Below are positions 1-8,602 of a stretch of 40,518 nt of DNA, piece after piece (within the stretch, counting starts at the first letter, position 1; each line of letters opens with the position of its first letter). Below the pieces are notes generated by a model, which was given only the letters and a program-made list of their open reading frames with translations, was not told where the DNA came from and ran no database searches. The stretch comes from an uncultured Flavonifractor sp. (GTDB taxonomy: Bacteria; Bacillota; Clostridia; Oscillospirales; Oscillospiraceae), in assembly GCA_947384055.1 (NCBI GenBank), contig CANDFO010000017.1:1-40518 (forward strand). The letters run 5' to 3'. The position numbers were made by a program, and so were the translations under genes.

Positions 1-52
1 ACACCATCAAAACCTCCAGATAAAAGTCCACCGATGGCCAATGGATCTGTTT

Positions 53-1408
53 CTATAGAGGCCGGACCACCTTGCGATAGGTGATGAGCAAAAAGACAAC
101 ACACATCGCCAGGGACGCGATTTCCGCGATAGGAAAGGCCCACCAGACCAGTTCCACCCGGCCGCTGAGGGAGAGCAGCCACGCCGCAGGGAGAAGGACC
201 ACCAGCTGGCGGATGATCGACACCAGCATGCTCAGCACGCCGTTGCCCAGCGCCTGGAAGGTGGAGGAGCCCACTACCGCGAATCCGGCGAAGATAAAGC
301 TCAGGCTGATAATCCGCAGGGCGGGCACACCGATCTCCAGCATTTCCTGGGAGGCGTTGAACATCTGGAGTATGGGCACGGTGCACACCTGCATCACCAC
401 CAGGCAGGCCAGCATAAAGCCCATTGCCAGCACAATGGCGAATTTGACGGTATCCATAAGGCGCTTTTTCTTCCGGGCGCCCAGGTTATAGGATACGATG
501 GGCACCATGCCGTTATTCAGTCCGAATATGGGCATAAAAGCAAAGGACTGCACCTTGAAGTAGATGCCCAGCACGGCGGTGGCGGTGGTGGAAAAGGCAA
601 TTAAGATCTGATTGAGGCCAAAGACCATCACCGAGCCGATGGAGCTGAGGATAATGGACGGCACACCCACGGCATAAATCCGCCCGATGGTAGCTCCGTC
701 GGGGCGGAACCCCTTCCACTTCATCTGGATCTCCGGGTTAAAGCGGGCGTTGAATATTACCGTAAGAACAGCTCCTGCAATCTGACCCAGCACAGTGGCC
801 GCGGCAGCCCCGGCCACCTCCATCCGGGGAAAGGGACCCAGGCCGAAAATCAATACCGGGTCCATAATAATGTTGATGATAGCGCCTGCGCCCTGGGTAA
901 TCATCGTATAGAAGGTCCGCCCGGTGGACTGGAGCAGGCGCTCAAACATGATGGCGATAAAGATGCCGAAGCACAGGGCCGAGCAGATGGTCAAATAGTT
1001 GGCGCCGCAGTCGATAATCTCCTGCACATCAGTCTGCACCGCAAAGAAGGGACGGGCCGTGAGCACGCCGACCACGGTAAAGACCAGCGCGCTGACCACC
1101 GCCAGAAATACACCGTTGACCGCCGTCTGATTGACCCGGTCATAGTCCTTTTCGCCCAGGCTCCGGGAGAGCAGGGCGTTCACCCCCACGCCGGTGCCCA
1201 CGCCTACCGAGATCATCAGGTTTTGGATCGGGAAGGCCATGGAGACCGCAGTCAGGGCATTTTCACTGATCTGCGCCACAAAGATGCTGTCCACCACATT
1301 ATACAGGGCCTGAATCAGCATGGAGAGCATAATCGGCAAAGACATGGAAATGAGAAGCCGGCGTACCGGCATAACCCCCATTTTATTTTCCTGTATCTGT
1401 TCTGACAT
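53..1408 (-). CDS. MATE family multidrug/cation antiporter
   Basis: A 451-residue polytopic membrane protein of the MATE (NorM/DinF-like) family, which exports drugs or metabolites in exchange for Na+ or H+. About twelve hydrophobic segments run the full length. The N-terminal region (LLISMSLPIMLSMLIQALYN, then VDSIFVAQ) is the typical MATE start, and the internal repeat expected of two 6-TM halves is visible (second half opens near residue 230). Length matches the family norm (440-460). The ATG is preceded by TAAGGAGG at optimal spacing. It is transcribed away from spoVAD, with repeat element A1 in the shared upstream region. The exported substrate cannot be read from the sequence. No neighbour suggests a specific drug. 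Confidence 0.93.
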   Translation of the reverse strand: MSEQIQENKMGVMPVRRLLISMSLPIMLSMLIQALYNVVDSIFVAQISENALTAVSMAFPIQNLMISVGVGTGVGVNALLSRSLGEKDYDRVNQTAVNGVFLAVVSALVFTVVGVLTARPFFAVQTDVQEIIDCGANYLTICSALCFGIFIAIMFERLLQSTGRTFYTMITQGAGAIINIIMDPVLIFGLGPFPRMEVAGAAAATVLGQIAGAVLTVIFNARFNPEIQMKWKGFRPDGATIGRIYAVGVPSIILSSIGSVMVFGLNQILIAFSTTATAVLGIYFKVQSFAFMPIFGLNNGMVPIVSYNLGARKKKRLMDTVKFAIVLAMGFMLACLVVMQVCTVPILQMFNASQEMLEIGVPALRIISLSFIFAGFAVVGSSTFQALGNGVLSMLVSIIRQLVVLLPAAWLLSLSGRVELVWWAFPIAEIASLAMCVVFLLITYRKVVRPL

Positions 1409-1430
1409 AAAAAAACCTCCTTAAATGACG

Positions 1431-1453
1431 GGCCGCGGCAGACAGCCGCGGCC
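1431..1453. repeat. GC-rich hairpin, left flank of element A1
   Basis: A 23-base sequence that folds as a 9-bp GGCCGCGGC/GCCGCGGCC stem. The identical 23 bases recur at 1660-1682, so the two copies bracket repeat element A1 as direct repeats that are also palindromes. Confidence 0.75.
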
Positions 1454-1458
1454 TCAGT

Positions 1459-1655
1459 CTGTCGAAAAGCTTCCCCCACGGGAAAGCCTCGCAGAGTTTT
1501 GCCGCCCGAGGGCGGCAAAATAAAGCCAAAATAGGTCATTTTCGGGGACATGTGCCTCGAAAATGACACTGCTCAGCCTGCAAGTGTGCCCAAAGGGTGC
1601 GCGCGGCAGGCCGTATCCCGTTTGTCGAAAAAGGCCTCTGGCCTTTTTCGACAAG
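1459..1655 (+). repeat. Structured dispersed repeat, element A copy 1
   Basis: About 196 bp, repeated at 4730-4925 (same orientation) and 9759-10112 (inverted, interrupted). Both ends carry TGTCGAAAA-type inverted termini. Three hairpins are visible: TTTTGCCGCC/GGCGGCAAAA at 1497-1520, GTCATTTTCG/CGAAAATGAC at 1535-1567, and a perfect 14-bp stem TGTCGAAAAAGGCC/GGCCTTTTTCGACA at 1623-1653. Reading frames across it are not conserved between copies, so it is treated as non-coding. It lies between the divergent MATE and spoVAD genes. The rest of the gap (1683-1896) shows nothing I can name apart from the spoVAD ribosome binding site. Confidence 0.85.
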
Positions 1656-1659
1656 CTGG

Positions 1660-1682
1660 GGCCGCGGCAGACAGCCGCGGCC
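1660..1682. repeat. GC-rich hairpin, right flank of element A1
   Basis: Second exact copy of the 23-base palindrome at 1431-1453, directly outside the right end of element A1. It could be a target duplication or a hairpin module carried by the element. Copies A2 and A3 each have an unrelated strong hairpin at one end. Confidence 0.7.
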
Positions 1683-1896
1683 TGGTTCCGTATATCTTCG
1701 CCCCTATTTTACCGGAAACCGGACAAGCTGTCAACGGCGGGAACACCAGTTTGTGGGAATCGAACAAAATCGAACAGGCCGGCGGTTCCCCTCCGGGGAA
1801 ATTTTGTACAGCCGCAGTAAACTTTTTCCGCGTTCATAAAGCGGCCCTATCTGTTCAAACTAGAGGAGACATCATAAAACAGCGGGGGAGATTTTT

Positions 1897-2910
1897 ATGA
1901 CTACAAAAAAACTCGGGCGGCAGACCGCCGCTCTGGAAAATCCGCCCTCAATTGCAGGCAACGCCAACGTGGTGGGCAAAAAAGAGGGCGACGGTCCCTT
2001 GGCCGACAGCTTTGACCTGATTGAGCAGGACGACACCTTTGGAGAAAAAAGCTGGGAAAAGGCGGAGTCAGCCATGCAGAAGCTGGCTCTGGCCTCTGCT
2101 CTGGACAAGGCAAAACAGTCGGTTTCCGCCCTGGACTACCTCTTTGCAGGGGACCTGCTGAATCAGTGTATCGGCTCCGGCTTCGCGGTCCGGGGACAGG
2201 ACGCGCCGTTTTACGGGCTCTACGGAGCCTGCTCCACCATGGCCGAAGGGCTCTCTCTGGCGTCAATGCTGCTGGACGGCGGCTTCGGGGAGTGGGCGGG
2301 GGCGATGACCTCATCCCATTTCTGCTCTGCAGAACGCCAGTACCGCACGCCGCTGGAATACGGCGGACAGCGCACTCCCACCGCTCAGTGGACCGTCACC
2401 GGTTCGGGATGCGTCATTCTGGCCCGGGAAGGAGACGGTCCCTATGTTACCCACGTGACCACCGGAAAAATCGTGGACAAGGGGATTAAGGACGCCAACA
2501 ATATGGGGGCGGCTATGGCGCCGGCGGCCTATGCCACCATTCAGGCCCACCTTCAGGATACCGGGCGCAGGCCCTCCTACTATGACCTGATTGTCACCGG
2601 AGACCTGGGCAAACTGGGCAGGGAAATCGTGTTTGATTTTTTCCACAAGGACGGCATGGACCTGAACAATCTCACCGACTGCGGCGAACTGATCTACGAC
2701 CTGGAGGGGCAGGACGTCCACTGCGGGGGCTCCGGCTGCGGCTGTTCGGCGGTGGTGCTCACCGGGCTGCTGCTCAATGGAATGCGCACGGGACGCTGGA
2801 AGAATATTCTCTTCTGCGGCACCGGAGCGCTCCTCTCGCCCACCTCCACCCAGCAGGGGGAGTCCATCCCCTCCATCTGCCACGCGGTGGCCATTTCCAC
2901 CCAGAAATGA
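1897..2910 (+). CDS. spoVAD: Stage V sporulation protein AD (SpoVAD)
   Basis: A 337-residue thiolase-fold protein, close to the usual SpoVAD length of about 338. SpoVAD binds dipicolinic acid and works with SpoVAC, SpoVAE and other SpoVA proteins to move Ca-DPA into the forespore and out again at germination. Family landmarks are the N-terminal NPPSIAGNANVVGKKEG-like stretch, GACSTM near residue 110 at the thiolase nucleophile position, and a glycine/cysteine-rich CGGSGCGCSA segment near residue 275. The ATG follows GGGGGAG at good spacing. spoVAE starts 10 bases after its stop. Most clostridial loci have spoVAC directly upstream, but none is present here. I could not define a convincing SigF/SigG promoter. 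Confidence 0.96.
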   Translation: MTTKKLGRQTAALENPPSIAGNANVVGKKEGDGPLADSFDLIEQDDTFGEKSWEKAESAMQKLALASALDKAKQSVSALDYLFAGDLLNQCIGSGFAVRGQDAPFYGLYGACSTMAEGLSLASMLLDGGFGEWAGAMTSSHFCSAERQYRTPLEYGGQRTPTAQWTVTGSGCVILAREGDGPYVTHVTTGKIVDKGIKDANNMGAAMAPAAYATIQAHLQDTGRRPSYYDLIVTGDLGKLGREIVFDFFHKDGMDLNNLTDCGELIYDLEGQDVHCGGSGCGCSAVVLTGLLLNGMRTGRWKNILFCGTGALLSPTSTQQGESIPSICHAVAISTQK

Positions 2911-2920
2911 GGAGTTTATC

Positions 2921-3289
2921 ATGGATATCTTGATGGAATACGCCCGTGCCTTTCTCTGCGGCGGCATTTTGTGCCTGATCGGTCAGGTCTTAATCGACAA
3001 GACGCCGCTGACCCCCGCCAAGATACTGGTGACATACGTGGTCTCCGGCGTTGTGCTGGGGGGACTGGGCCTTTATAAGTATATTGCGGAATTCGGCGGT
3101 GCAGGGGCCACGGTGCCGCTCACCGGGTTCGGTTTTCTGTTGGCGAAGGGTGTCGCCAAGGCGGTAGAGGAGCAGGGGGTGCTGGGCGCCCTGACCGGCG
3201 GCGTTACCGCCGCCGCCGGAGGCATTGCCGCCTCTATCTTTTTCGGCTACCTGGCCGCGCTGGTCTTTAAATCCAAATCCAAGTCCTGA
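2921..3289 (+). CDS. spoVAE: Stage V sporulation protein AE (SpoVAE)
   Basis: A 122-residue, almost wholly hydrophobic membrane protein with about four TM segments and a lysine/serine tail (KSKSKS). It matches SpoVAE, an inner-forespore-membrane component of the SpoVA dipicolinic acid channel. The start used is the ATG at 2921, preceded by GAGGAG across the spoVAD stop codon. A longer frame upstream overlaps spoVAD in another frame and is rejected. It is co-transcribed with spoVAD (10-base gap). Confidence 0.93.
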   Translation: MDILMEYARAFLCGGILCLIGQVLIDKTPLTPAKILVTYVVSGVVLGGLGLYKYIAEFGGAGATVPLTGFGFLLAKGVAKAVEEQGVLGALTGGVTAAAGGIAASIFFGYLAALVFKSKSKS

Positions 3290-3345
3290 GAACAGCGCGC
3301 CTGCTGACGGTGCTTGTCCGGCATGCCGCTCCAGAGCGTCAAAAG

Positions 3346-3390
3346 AGCCTCGCAGAGTTTGCGCCCGCAGACGCAAACTCTGCGAGGCTT
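3346..3390 (+). repeat. Hairpin module, element D copy 1
   Basis: A perfect 17-bp stem (GCCTCGCAGAGTTTGCG paired with CGCAAACTCTGCGAGGC, 3347-3388) with an 8-base loop, 57 bases after spoVAE. It may act as a transcription end. The loop and right arm resemble 34823-34860, and the GCCTCGCAGAGTTT arm also occurs inside element A1 (1485-1499), so it appears to be a shared module. The following CGCTTCGACCATAAA resembles the right end of element B. Confidence 0.65.
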
Positions 3391-3429
3391 GAGCGCTTCG
3401 ACCATAAAATCACAGCCCGCCGCATAGAG

Positions 3430-3590
3430 TATAGTTGATGCGGTTGTGAAGTGGTAAAAAGGAGGCGAGGAAAAACGGGGCGTGACAAGGCGGAGAACGC
3501 GGGCGGGCTGACGCCCGCCAAGGACGACAACGCCGTCCACGCCCCGCTTTACCCGCCGAACGTTACCGTTTCTCAGCCGCTTCGACTATA
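3430..3590 (+). mobile_element. MITE-like element B copy 1 (161 bp)
   Basis: Bounded by TATAGTTGATGCGG on the left and CCGCTTCGACTATA on the right, which are imperfect 20-bp terminal inverted repeats. The same 161-bp element occurs at 9885-10045. Inside is a GCGGGCGGGCTGACGCCCGC hairpin and a purine-rich AAAAAGGAGGCGAGG stretch. There is no reading frame long enough for a transposase, so it would have to be moved in trans. TATA ends would suit a TA-targeting (IS630/Tc1-type) transposase, which is inference. Confidence 0.75.
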
Positions 3591-3620
3591 AAAGCAAAAC
3601 GGAATTGGGGAGGCATTGAG

Positions 3621-4211
3621 ATGGAGCGGCAGTTCTCATTGCTGGAGGGGCGAGGACGGCTGACCGTCCGGGAAGAGGGTCCCCGGGTCCTGTGCCGGGC
3701 AGAGCTGCCCGACGACGGACGAGGGCTGTATAAAGTCTATCTGTCCGGCTCGGGCGGGTCATTTCTGCTGGGCACGCTTATCCCGGAGCAGGGCGCGCTC
3801 CGGCTAAGCAGAACGCTCACCCTGGACACGTTAAAGCGCCAGGGCGTTTGGCCCCCGGAGGGGGCCTGTGCAGCATTGGCTTTTCCGGCGGAACGGCCTC
3901 CCGCATCCCCCGCCGGATGGGTGCGGGAGGAGCATCCCGCCCGTCTGCTGGGGGAGCCAATGCTCTCCCGCTGTGTCCAGGGGCTCCGCGGCGCCCTTCT
4001 GCGGCGGGGAGAACAAGTTTTTTTTCTGGCGCTACCCTGGCGGACCGGGGAGATATTTCCCCTTGCGCCGCTGTTCTGCTTTGCCCGGCCGGAGCGGATC
4101 GCCGGGCAGGAATACGCCGTTTTTGAATTTAATGTCCACGGCTGTCCCCGCATGCCACATAAAATTTCTCCCGGAGGACAAACTACCGGTGAACCTCAAA
4201 TAAAGGAGTGA
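3621..4211 (+). CDS. Hypothetical protein
   Basis: A 196-residue soluble protein that I do not recognise. The ATG follows GGGGAGG. Residues 1-80 look like a beta-rich fold with repeated glycine turns (GLYKVYLSGSGGSFLLGTLIPE) ending in LKRQGVWPP. Residues 85-120 are rich in proline and alanine. Residues 125-165 are hydrophobic and aromatic but too short and broken for clear TM segments. No signal peptide is seen. It lies just upstream of two CotF-like coat proteins with a 9-base gap, so a sporulation role is possible but rests only on position. Confidence 0.75.
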   Translation: MERQFSLLEGRGRLTVREEGPRVLCRAELPDDGRGLYKVYLSGSGGSFLLGTLIPEQGALRLSRTLTLDTLKRQGVWPPEGACAALAFPAERPPASPAGWVREEHPARLLGEPMLSRCVQGLRGALLRRGEQVFFLALPWRTGEIFPLAPLFCFARPERIAGQEYAVFEFNVHGCPRMPHKISPGGQTTGEPQIKE

Positions 4212-4219
4212 GAGACGCC

Positions 4220-4405
4220 ATGGCAAATCTGACCACCAAGGAGCTGGCGGGACTGTCCGACCAGCTGGCTTTTGAACGGGTGCTCTGCTGCAAGTATCAG
4301 GCCGCCGTTCAGGAGAGCACCACGCCCGAGCTGAAAGACCGCTTTCAGCAGTACGCCAACCAGCACAGGCACAACTATACCTGCCTGCTGAACTATCTGA
4401 AGTAA
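4220..4405 (+). CDS. Small CotF-related spore coat protein
   Basis: A 61-residue, helix-rich protein. The ATG at 4220 is preceded by AAAGGAG. An in-frame start 12 bases earlier overlaps that site and is less likely. The sequence (TTKELAGLSDQLAFERVLCCKYQAA, then TPELKDRFQQYANQHRHNY) resembles the ferritin-like helical hairpin of the Coat_F family, shortened to one helix pair. It is followed 13 bases later by a longer family member, so the two probably act together. Function in the coat is inferred from the partner. Confidence 0.72.
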   Translation: MANLTTKELAGLSDQLAFERVLCCKYQAAVQESTTPELKDRFQQYANQHRHNYTCLLNYLK

Positions 4406-4418
4406 AGGGGGACTTTTC

Positions 4419-4673
4419 ATGAACGACCAGGAGCGTATCACAGACCTTATTCTCACGGAGAAGAAGATGTCCTCCAATTACGACACCTTTGCCTCTGAAT
4501 GCGTCAATGTGCAGCTGCGGGATGAATATCTGAAGCTCTTCAATCAGGGCCATCAGATGCAGACCGACCTGTTCAAGACCGCCCAGCAGAAGGGCTGGTA
4601 TCAGGTGGAGCAGGCTCCCGCCAGCAAGGTGAGCACCGCCTACACCAAGTTTACCAACGAAATGCCCCAGTAA
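4419..4673 (+). CDS. Spore coat protein, CotF family
   Basis: An 84-residue protein. ITDLILTEKKMSSNYDTFASEC followed by LRDEYLKLFNQGHQMQTDLF is the recognisable CotF core (a ferritin-like helical pair found in many Bacillus and Clostridia coat proteins), ending in a GWYQVEQAP segment. It is the last gene of the hypothetical-cot-cotF string. AAGGGGG lies 8 bases before the ATG. A strong hairpin follows at 4683. CotF-family proteins are abundant coat components with no known enzyme activity. Confidence 0.85.
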   Translation: MNDQERITDLILTEKKMSSNYDTFASECVNVQLRDEYLKLFNQGHQMQTDLFKTAQQKGWYQVEQAPASKVSTAYTKFTNEMPQ

Positions 4674-4682
4674 CCACGCAAA

Positions 4683-4725
4683 AAGCGGGTCTAAAAAGCG
4701 GTAAAACCGCTTTTTAGACCCGCTT
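4683..4725. terminator. Hairpin terminator between cotF and ftsK
   Basis: A perfect 19-bp stem (AAGCGGGTCTAAAAAGCGG paired with CCGCTTTTTAGACCCGCTT) with a 5-base loop, 9 bases after the cotF stop. Element A2 and the end of ftsK follow, so it may serve both converging units. There is no long T tract on the plus strand. Confidence 0.7.
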
Positions 4726-4729
4726 CAAT

Positions 4730-4925
4730 CTGCCGAAAAACTTCCCCTACGGGAAAGCCCCGCAGAATTTTGCCGCCCAAAGGCGGCAAAATAAAGCCAA
4801 AATTGGTCATTTTCGGGGACATGTGCCTCGAAAATGACACTTCTCGGCCTGCAAGTGTGCCCAAAGGGTGCGCACAGCAGGCCGCATCCCCTTTGTCGAA
4901 AAAGGCCTCCGGCCTTTTTCGACAG
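4730..4925 (+). repeat. Structured dispersed repeat, element A copy 2
   Basis: The same 196-bp element as 1459-1655, very similar over its whole length with differences scattered in both stems and loops. The hairpin arms keep pairing, for example TTTTGCCGCC/GGCGGCAAAA and the GGCC(TCC)GGCC loop variant of the terminal stem. It sits between cotF and the 3' end of ftsK. Confidence 0.85.
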
Positions 4926-4935
4926 GCTCCTTGTC

Positions 4936-7650
4936 CTATTCGCCGGGGTCAAAGGGCGGCAGCTCCCGCCCCTGGGGAACGGCATCCCCCTCAAATTCCA
5001 GCTCATCCGGGACGGGCTCCGGCGGCGGGGCGTCCACCATACCCTGGCGGAACTGCATCTCCTGCCAACCCTCTTTTGTGATCAGGACCTGACGGGGCTT
5101 GGAACCCTCAAAGGGCCCCACAACCCCCTTTTCCTCCATCTGGTCCACCAGCCGGGCGGCCCGGGCGTAGCCCAGCTTCAGCCGCCGCTGAAGCATGGAC
5201 ACCGAGGCCATGCCCGTGTCCACCACTACCTCAATGGCGGCGGGGAGCAGCTCGTCATAGCTGCCGTCTCCCTCCTCCGCGGCGGAACCGCCCGCTCCTC
5301 TGCCGCTCTTTTCCTTCTCGGCGGCGTGCTGCTCGATTTCGTGGAGAATCTCGTCATCATAGGAGGCGCCGGTGCTGTTGCGCTTGATAAAGTCTACCAC
5401 GGCCGCCACCTCTTCGTCGGAAATCAGGCACCCCTGAACCCGCTGGGGCTTTCCGGTGCCCAGGGGGAAGTAGAGCATATCTCCCCGGCCCACCAGCTTT
5501 TCCGCGCCGGTGGTGTCCAGGATAATGCGGGATTCCAGGCTGGAGGCCACGGCAAAGGCGATGCGGGAGGGGATATTGGCCTTCATCAGCCCGGTAATCA
5601 CATCGGCGGAGGGCCGCTGCGTGGCGATGATCAGGTGCATCCCGGCGGCACGGCCCATCTGGGCCACCCGGCAGATGGACTCCTCCACCTCCTTGGCAGC
5701 CACCAGCATCAGGTCGGCCAGCTCGTCGATGACCACCACAATCTGGGGGAGCTTTTCCCCATCCCCGGCGCGGGCGGCGTGGGCATTATAGCTGGCCAAG
5801 TCCCGCACGCCCACCTCCGAAAAGGTCCGGTAGCGCTTCATCATCTCCGTAACTGCCCATTGAAGGGCGCCGGCGGCCTTTTTGGGGTCCGTCACCACGG
5901 GAATGAGCAGGTGGGGAATGCCGTTGTAAATGCCCAGCTCCACCATTTTGGGGTCCACCATAATCAGGCGCACCTCCTCAGGGGTGGCCTTGTAGAGCAG
6001 GGAGATAATCAGGGAGTTGGTACATACCGATTTACCGGAGCCGGTGGTGCCCGCAATCAGCAGATGGGGCAGCTTGGCAATGTTGCCTACAATTTCATTG
6101 CCCCCGATATCCTTGCCCACGGCAAAAGCCACCTTGGAGGGGTTGTCCCGAAATTCCCGGGAATTGATGACCTCATGAATATGCACCGGAGAGACCAGCT
6201 TGTTGGGGACCTCAATGCCCACCATAGAGATTTTGTCCGGGATGGGGGCGATGCGCACGCCCGTGGCCCCCAGGGAGAGGGCAATATCGTCAGACAGGTT
6301 TGTGAGCTTGTTCAGCCGTACCCCCTGGTCCAGCTCTACCTCGTACCGGGTGACGGACGGTCCCCGGGTGACGGCGGTGATGGCCGCGTCAATACCGAAG
6401 GAACGGATGGTGTCGGACAGCCGGGACTGATTGGCCCGCAGCTCCCCAGCCACATCCCCGGATGCGCCGCTCCCCTCGGTGAGCAGGGATACCGGGGGAT
6501 ACTGGTAAGCGGCCGTCCCGCTCTCCATCGTCCGGGCAATGTCCTGAGCCACCTCCTGGGCGGCGGCCTGGGTCTCCTGAGCCAGCTGCGCCTTCCGGCT
6601 TTTGGGGACGGCGGGCTCCCGCTCGATCTCCGGCATGGGAATCGGAGCCGGAGGGGGCGGCTCCAAGGCAGGGCTCTCCACCGGGAGCGGCGGAGCCTCC
6701 GGTTCCGGTTCCACACGGGGCTCAGCCGCAGACGCGGGAACGGGCGAATCCGGCTCCGGCTCTTCCGGCAGAAGCTCCGGCTCCCGCCGCCCCGCCACGC
6801 TGTCCCCAGACAGCCTGCCCGCCAGCACCTGGTCGGGAGCGGGCACTCTGGGGGTAGCGTTGAAAAAGTGCTCCTTTTTGCGGACAGGGGGGGTGGGCCG
6901 CGGCTCCTGCTCCGGCCCGTCGTCCACCGGAATATCAATAACCGGCTTCTGCCGCTGACGCCCGGGAGAGGACGCACGGGCGGGGGGCGGCGCGGGCTCA
7001 CGCTGGCGGCGGGGCCGGGGCTCGGGGGGCTCCTCCTCTTCGTACTCCGGCCAGACATGGTTTCGCACGGCGTCCACCAGGTCGGCCAGGCTGACATGAA
7101 AGGCGGCCATAAGCATCACCGCGCCGGCCAGCACAAAGACCACCCCGGCGCCCACAGGACTGAACAGAGAGGACAGGGACAGGGCCAGCAGGCCGCTGAC
7201 AACTCCGCCGCTCTCCAGCATCCTGCCCTGCTCCCAGAGCAGGACGGGGAGGTCCAGATTCCACACGTAGACCTGCTGCGCCAGAACCAGGTGGAGGAAG
7301 CTGCCCGCCAGCAGGGGGGTGAGCAGGGCGCACCAGACCCGCAGCTGTACGGGCCGGCCCCGGTGAAAGGCCAGGATACCGCTGCCTACCAGCAGCATGG
7401 GGGGCAGCAGCCAGAAGCCGTAGCCGATGAGCCCTTTCACCAGTCCGCAGAACGCGTCAATGAAGAGGGCCTCAATCTGTAAGTAGCCAAACGCGGAAAA
7501 AACCGCCAGCAGCAGGCAGACCAGCGCCCCCACCTCCCGGCGGATGGGCTGGGCGGCGGAAGCCGCCTTCTTTTTGGAGCCGCGGGAGGCGGCCCGGGCG
7601 CCGGAGGAGGCCCGTCTGCCTCCGGCCGGTTTCTTTTGTGTGGCAGCCAT
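4936..7650 (-). CDS. ftsK: DNA translocase FtsK/SpoIIIE
   Basis: A 904-residue membrane-anchored DNA pump that moves chromosome ends through the division or sporulation septum. Order of parts: a short basic N-terminus; about four TM helices (residues 40-190); a long proline/glutamate-rich linker (190-400); the motor domain with Walker A AGTTGSGKS near 538 and Walker B VVVIDELADLM near 642; and a C-terminal winged-helix gamma domain (about 810-870) that reads polar DNA motifs. The ATG at 7650 follows GAAAGGAT. A TTG 12 bases upstream touches that site and is rejected. It lies 57 bases after uppP, probably in one transcript. It could be either FtsK or SpoIIIE, and the sequence does not separate these. 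Confidence 0.95.
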   Translation of the reverse strand: MAATQKKPAGGRRASSGARAASRGSKKKAASAAQPIRREVGALVCLLLAVFSAFGYLQIEALFIDAFCGLVKGLIGYGFWLLPPMLLVGSGILAFHRGRPVQLRVWCALLTPLLAGSFLHLVLAQQVYVWNLDLPVLLWEQGRMLESGGVVSGLLALSLSSLFSPVGAGVVFVLAGAVMLMAAFHVSLADLVDAVRNHVWPEYEEEEPPEPRPRRQREPAPPPARASSPGRQRQKPVIDIPVDDGPEQEPRPTPPVRKKEHFFNATPRVPAPDQVLAGRLSGDSVAGRREPELLPEEPEPDSPVPASAAEPRVEPEPEAPPLPVESPALEPPPPAPIPMPEIEREPAVPKSRKAQLAQETQAAAQEVAQDIARTMESGTAAYQYPPVSLLTEGSGASGDVAGELRANQSRLSDTIRSFGIDAAITAVTRGPSVTRYEVELDQGVRLNKLTNLSDDIALSLGATGVRIAPIPDKISMVGIEVPNKLVSPVHIHEVINSREFRDNPSKVAFAVGKDIGGNEIVGNIAKLPHLLIAGTTGSGKSVCTNSLIISLLYKATPEEVRLIMVDPKMVELGIYNGIPHLLIPVVTDPKKAAGALQWAVTEMMKRYRTFSEVGVRDLASYNAHAARAGDGEKLPQIVVVIDELADLMLVAAKEVEESICRVAQMGRAAGMHLIIATQRPSADVITGLMKANIPSRIAFAVASSLESRIILDTTGAEKLVGRGDMLYFPLGTGKPQRVQGCLISDEEVAAVVDFIKRNSTGASYDDEILHEIEQHAAEKEKSGRGAGGSAAEEGDGSYDELLPAAIEVVVDTGMASVSMLQRRLKLGYARAARLVDQMEEKGVVGPFEGSKPRQVLITKEGWQEMQFRQGMVDAPPPEPVPDELEFEGDAVPQGRELPPFDPGE

Positions 7651-7707
7651 GGGTAATATCAATCCTTTCGTGGAATCAAAACCGCGCGGAGCGGGGCGTT
7701 CCGCGCC

Positions 7708-8562
7708 TCAGACAGACTTTAGTACCGTCATCTTGAAAATCCCCGCCAGCAGGGACCCCAGCCCAACCGCCCAGCAGTAATAGGCAAACCGCCCGAACTT
7801 CCCCTGGTCAGAGAGCGTTTTAACCAGACGGATAGCAAAATATCCCACCACGGCGGATACGGCTACCCCGGCCAGGTACATGGGCAGCTCCTCCATGGGG
7901 AATCCGGACTGTACAGCGTCTTTAATCTCCAGAATATTGGCCCCCAGCACCGCGGGCAGGGACATGAGGAAAGAAAAACGCACGGCAAAGGAGCGGTCAA
8001 AACCCCGGAGCATTCCCACAGAGATGGTGGTGCCCGAGCGGGACAGGCCGGGGATCACCGCCAGCGCCTGCCCGCAGCCCACCGCCAGGGCGTCAATTAC
8101 GGTGGCATTCCGGGCGGTTTTGCGGCCCTGCGCCAGACGGTCGGAGAAAAACAGGATAAATCCGGTGGCCATCAGAGCGCAGGAGACCATCAGACTGTTG
8201 GAGAACAGCCGGTTGAGGGCGTCCTTAAAAAACACCATTACAAACAGGGGCAGGGTGGCCACAATTATCAGCATTACCAGCCGTCTGGCCACTGGCGGAG
8301 GATTCTTCTCCCGCCGTCCCGCCAGGGCCGCCAGGCCCAGGAAAAATTCCCGGACCATCTCCAGCACATCCCGCCAGTAGACCACGCACACTGAAATCAG
8401 CGTGCCGAAATGCAGCAGCACCGTAAACAGCAGGTACTTGGACTCCACATCCTCCATTCCGAAGAACGCCTGAAACAGGGCCAGGTGCCCAGAGCTGGAG
8501 ATGGGCAGAAATTCCGCCACTCCCTGAATCAGCCCCATAAATACTGCCATCAGATAGGTCAA
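7708..8562 (-). CDS. uppP: Undecaprenyl-diphosphatase UppP (BacA family)
   Basis: A 284-residue membrane phosphatase that recycles undecaprenyl diphosphate to the monophosphate for cell wall synthesis. High-level expression gives bacitracin resistance. Both family signatures are present: QGVAEFLPISSSGHL near residue 14 and PGLSRSGTTIS near residue 170, together forming the active site, with about eight TM segments. The TTG start at 8562 is chosen because AGGAGGAG lies 6 bases upstream. The first ATG (12 bases in) would be too far from it. It sits upstream of ftsK in the same direction. Confidence 0.95.
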   Translation of the reverse strand: MTYLMAVFMGLIQGVAEFLPISSSGHLALFQAFFGMEDVESKYLLFTVLLHFGTLISVCVVYWRDVLEMVREFFLGLAALAGRREKNPPPVARRLVMLIIVATLPLFVMVFFKDALNRLFSNSLMVSCALMATGFILFFSDRLAQGRKTARNATVIDALAVGCGQALAVIPGLSRSGTTISVGMLRGFDRSFAVRFSFLMSLPAVLGANILEIKDAVQSGFPMEELPMYLAGVAVSAVVGYFAIRLVKTLSDQGKFGRFAYYCWAVGLGSLLAGIFKMTVLKSV

Positions 8563-8602
8563 GTTGATCTCCTCCTAAGTCATCAGATGGACATACTTAT
8601 TT

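Noticed and set aside
1815..1890. A SigF/SigG-type promoter for spoVAD
   Set aside because: CATAAAG and CATAAAA strings occur upstream but no suitable -35 at the right distance, so not claimed.
1550..1900. Open frames across element A1 on both strands
   Set aside because: They are not conserved in copies A2 and A3, and lack ribosome sites. The element's conservation is in hairpins.
3392..3410. A further full copy of element B before B1
   Set aside because: Only a right-end-like CGCTTCGACCATAAA string is present. There is no left end or body.
4834..7482. An 882-codon open frame on the plus strand opposite ftsK
   Set aside because: It is a mirror frame of ftsK, caused by high GC codon bias. 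It has low-complexity Gly/His/Gln-rich sequence, no ribosome site and no recognisable domain.
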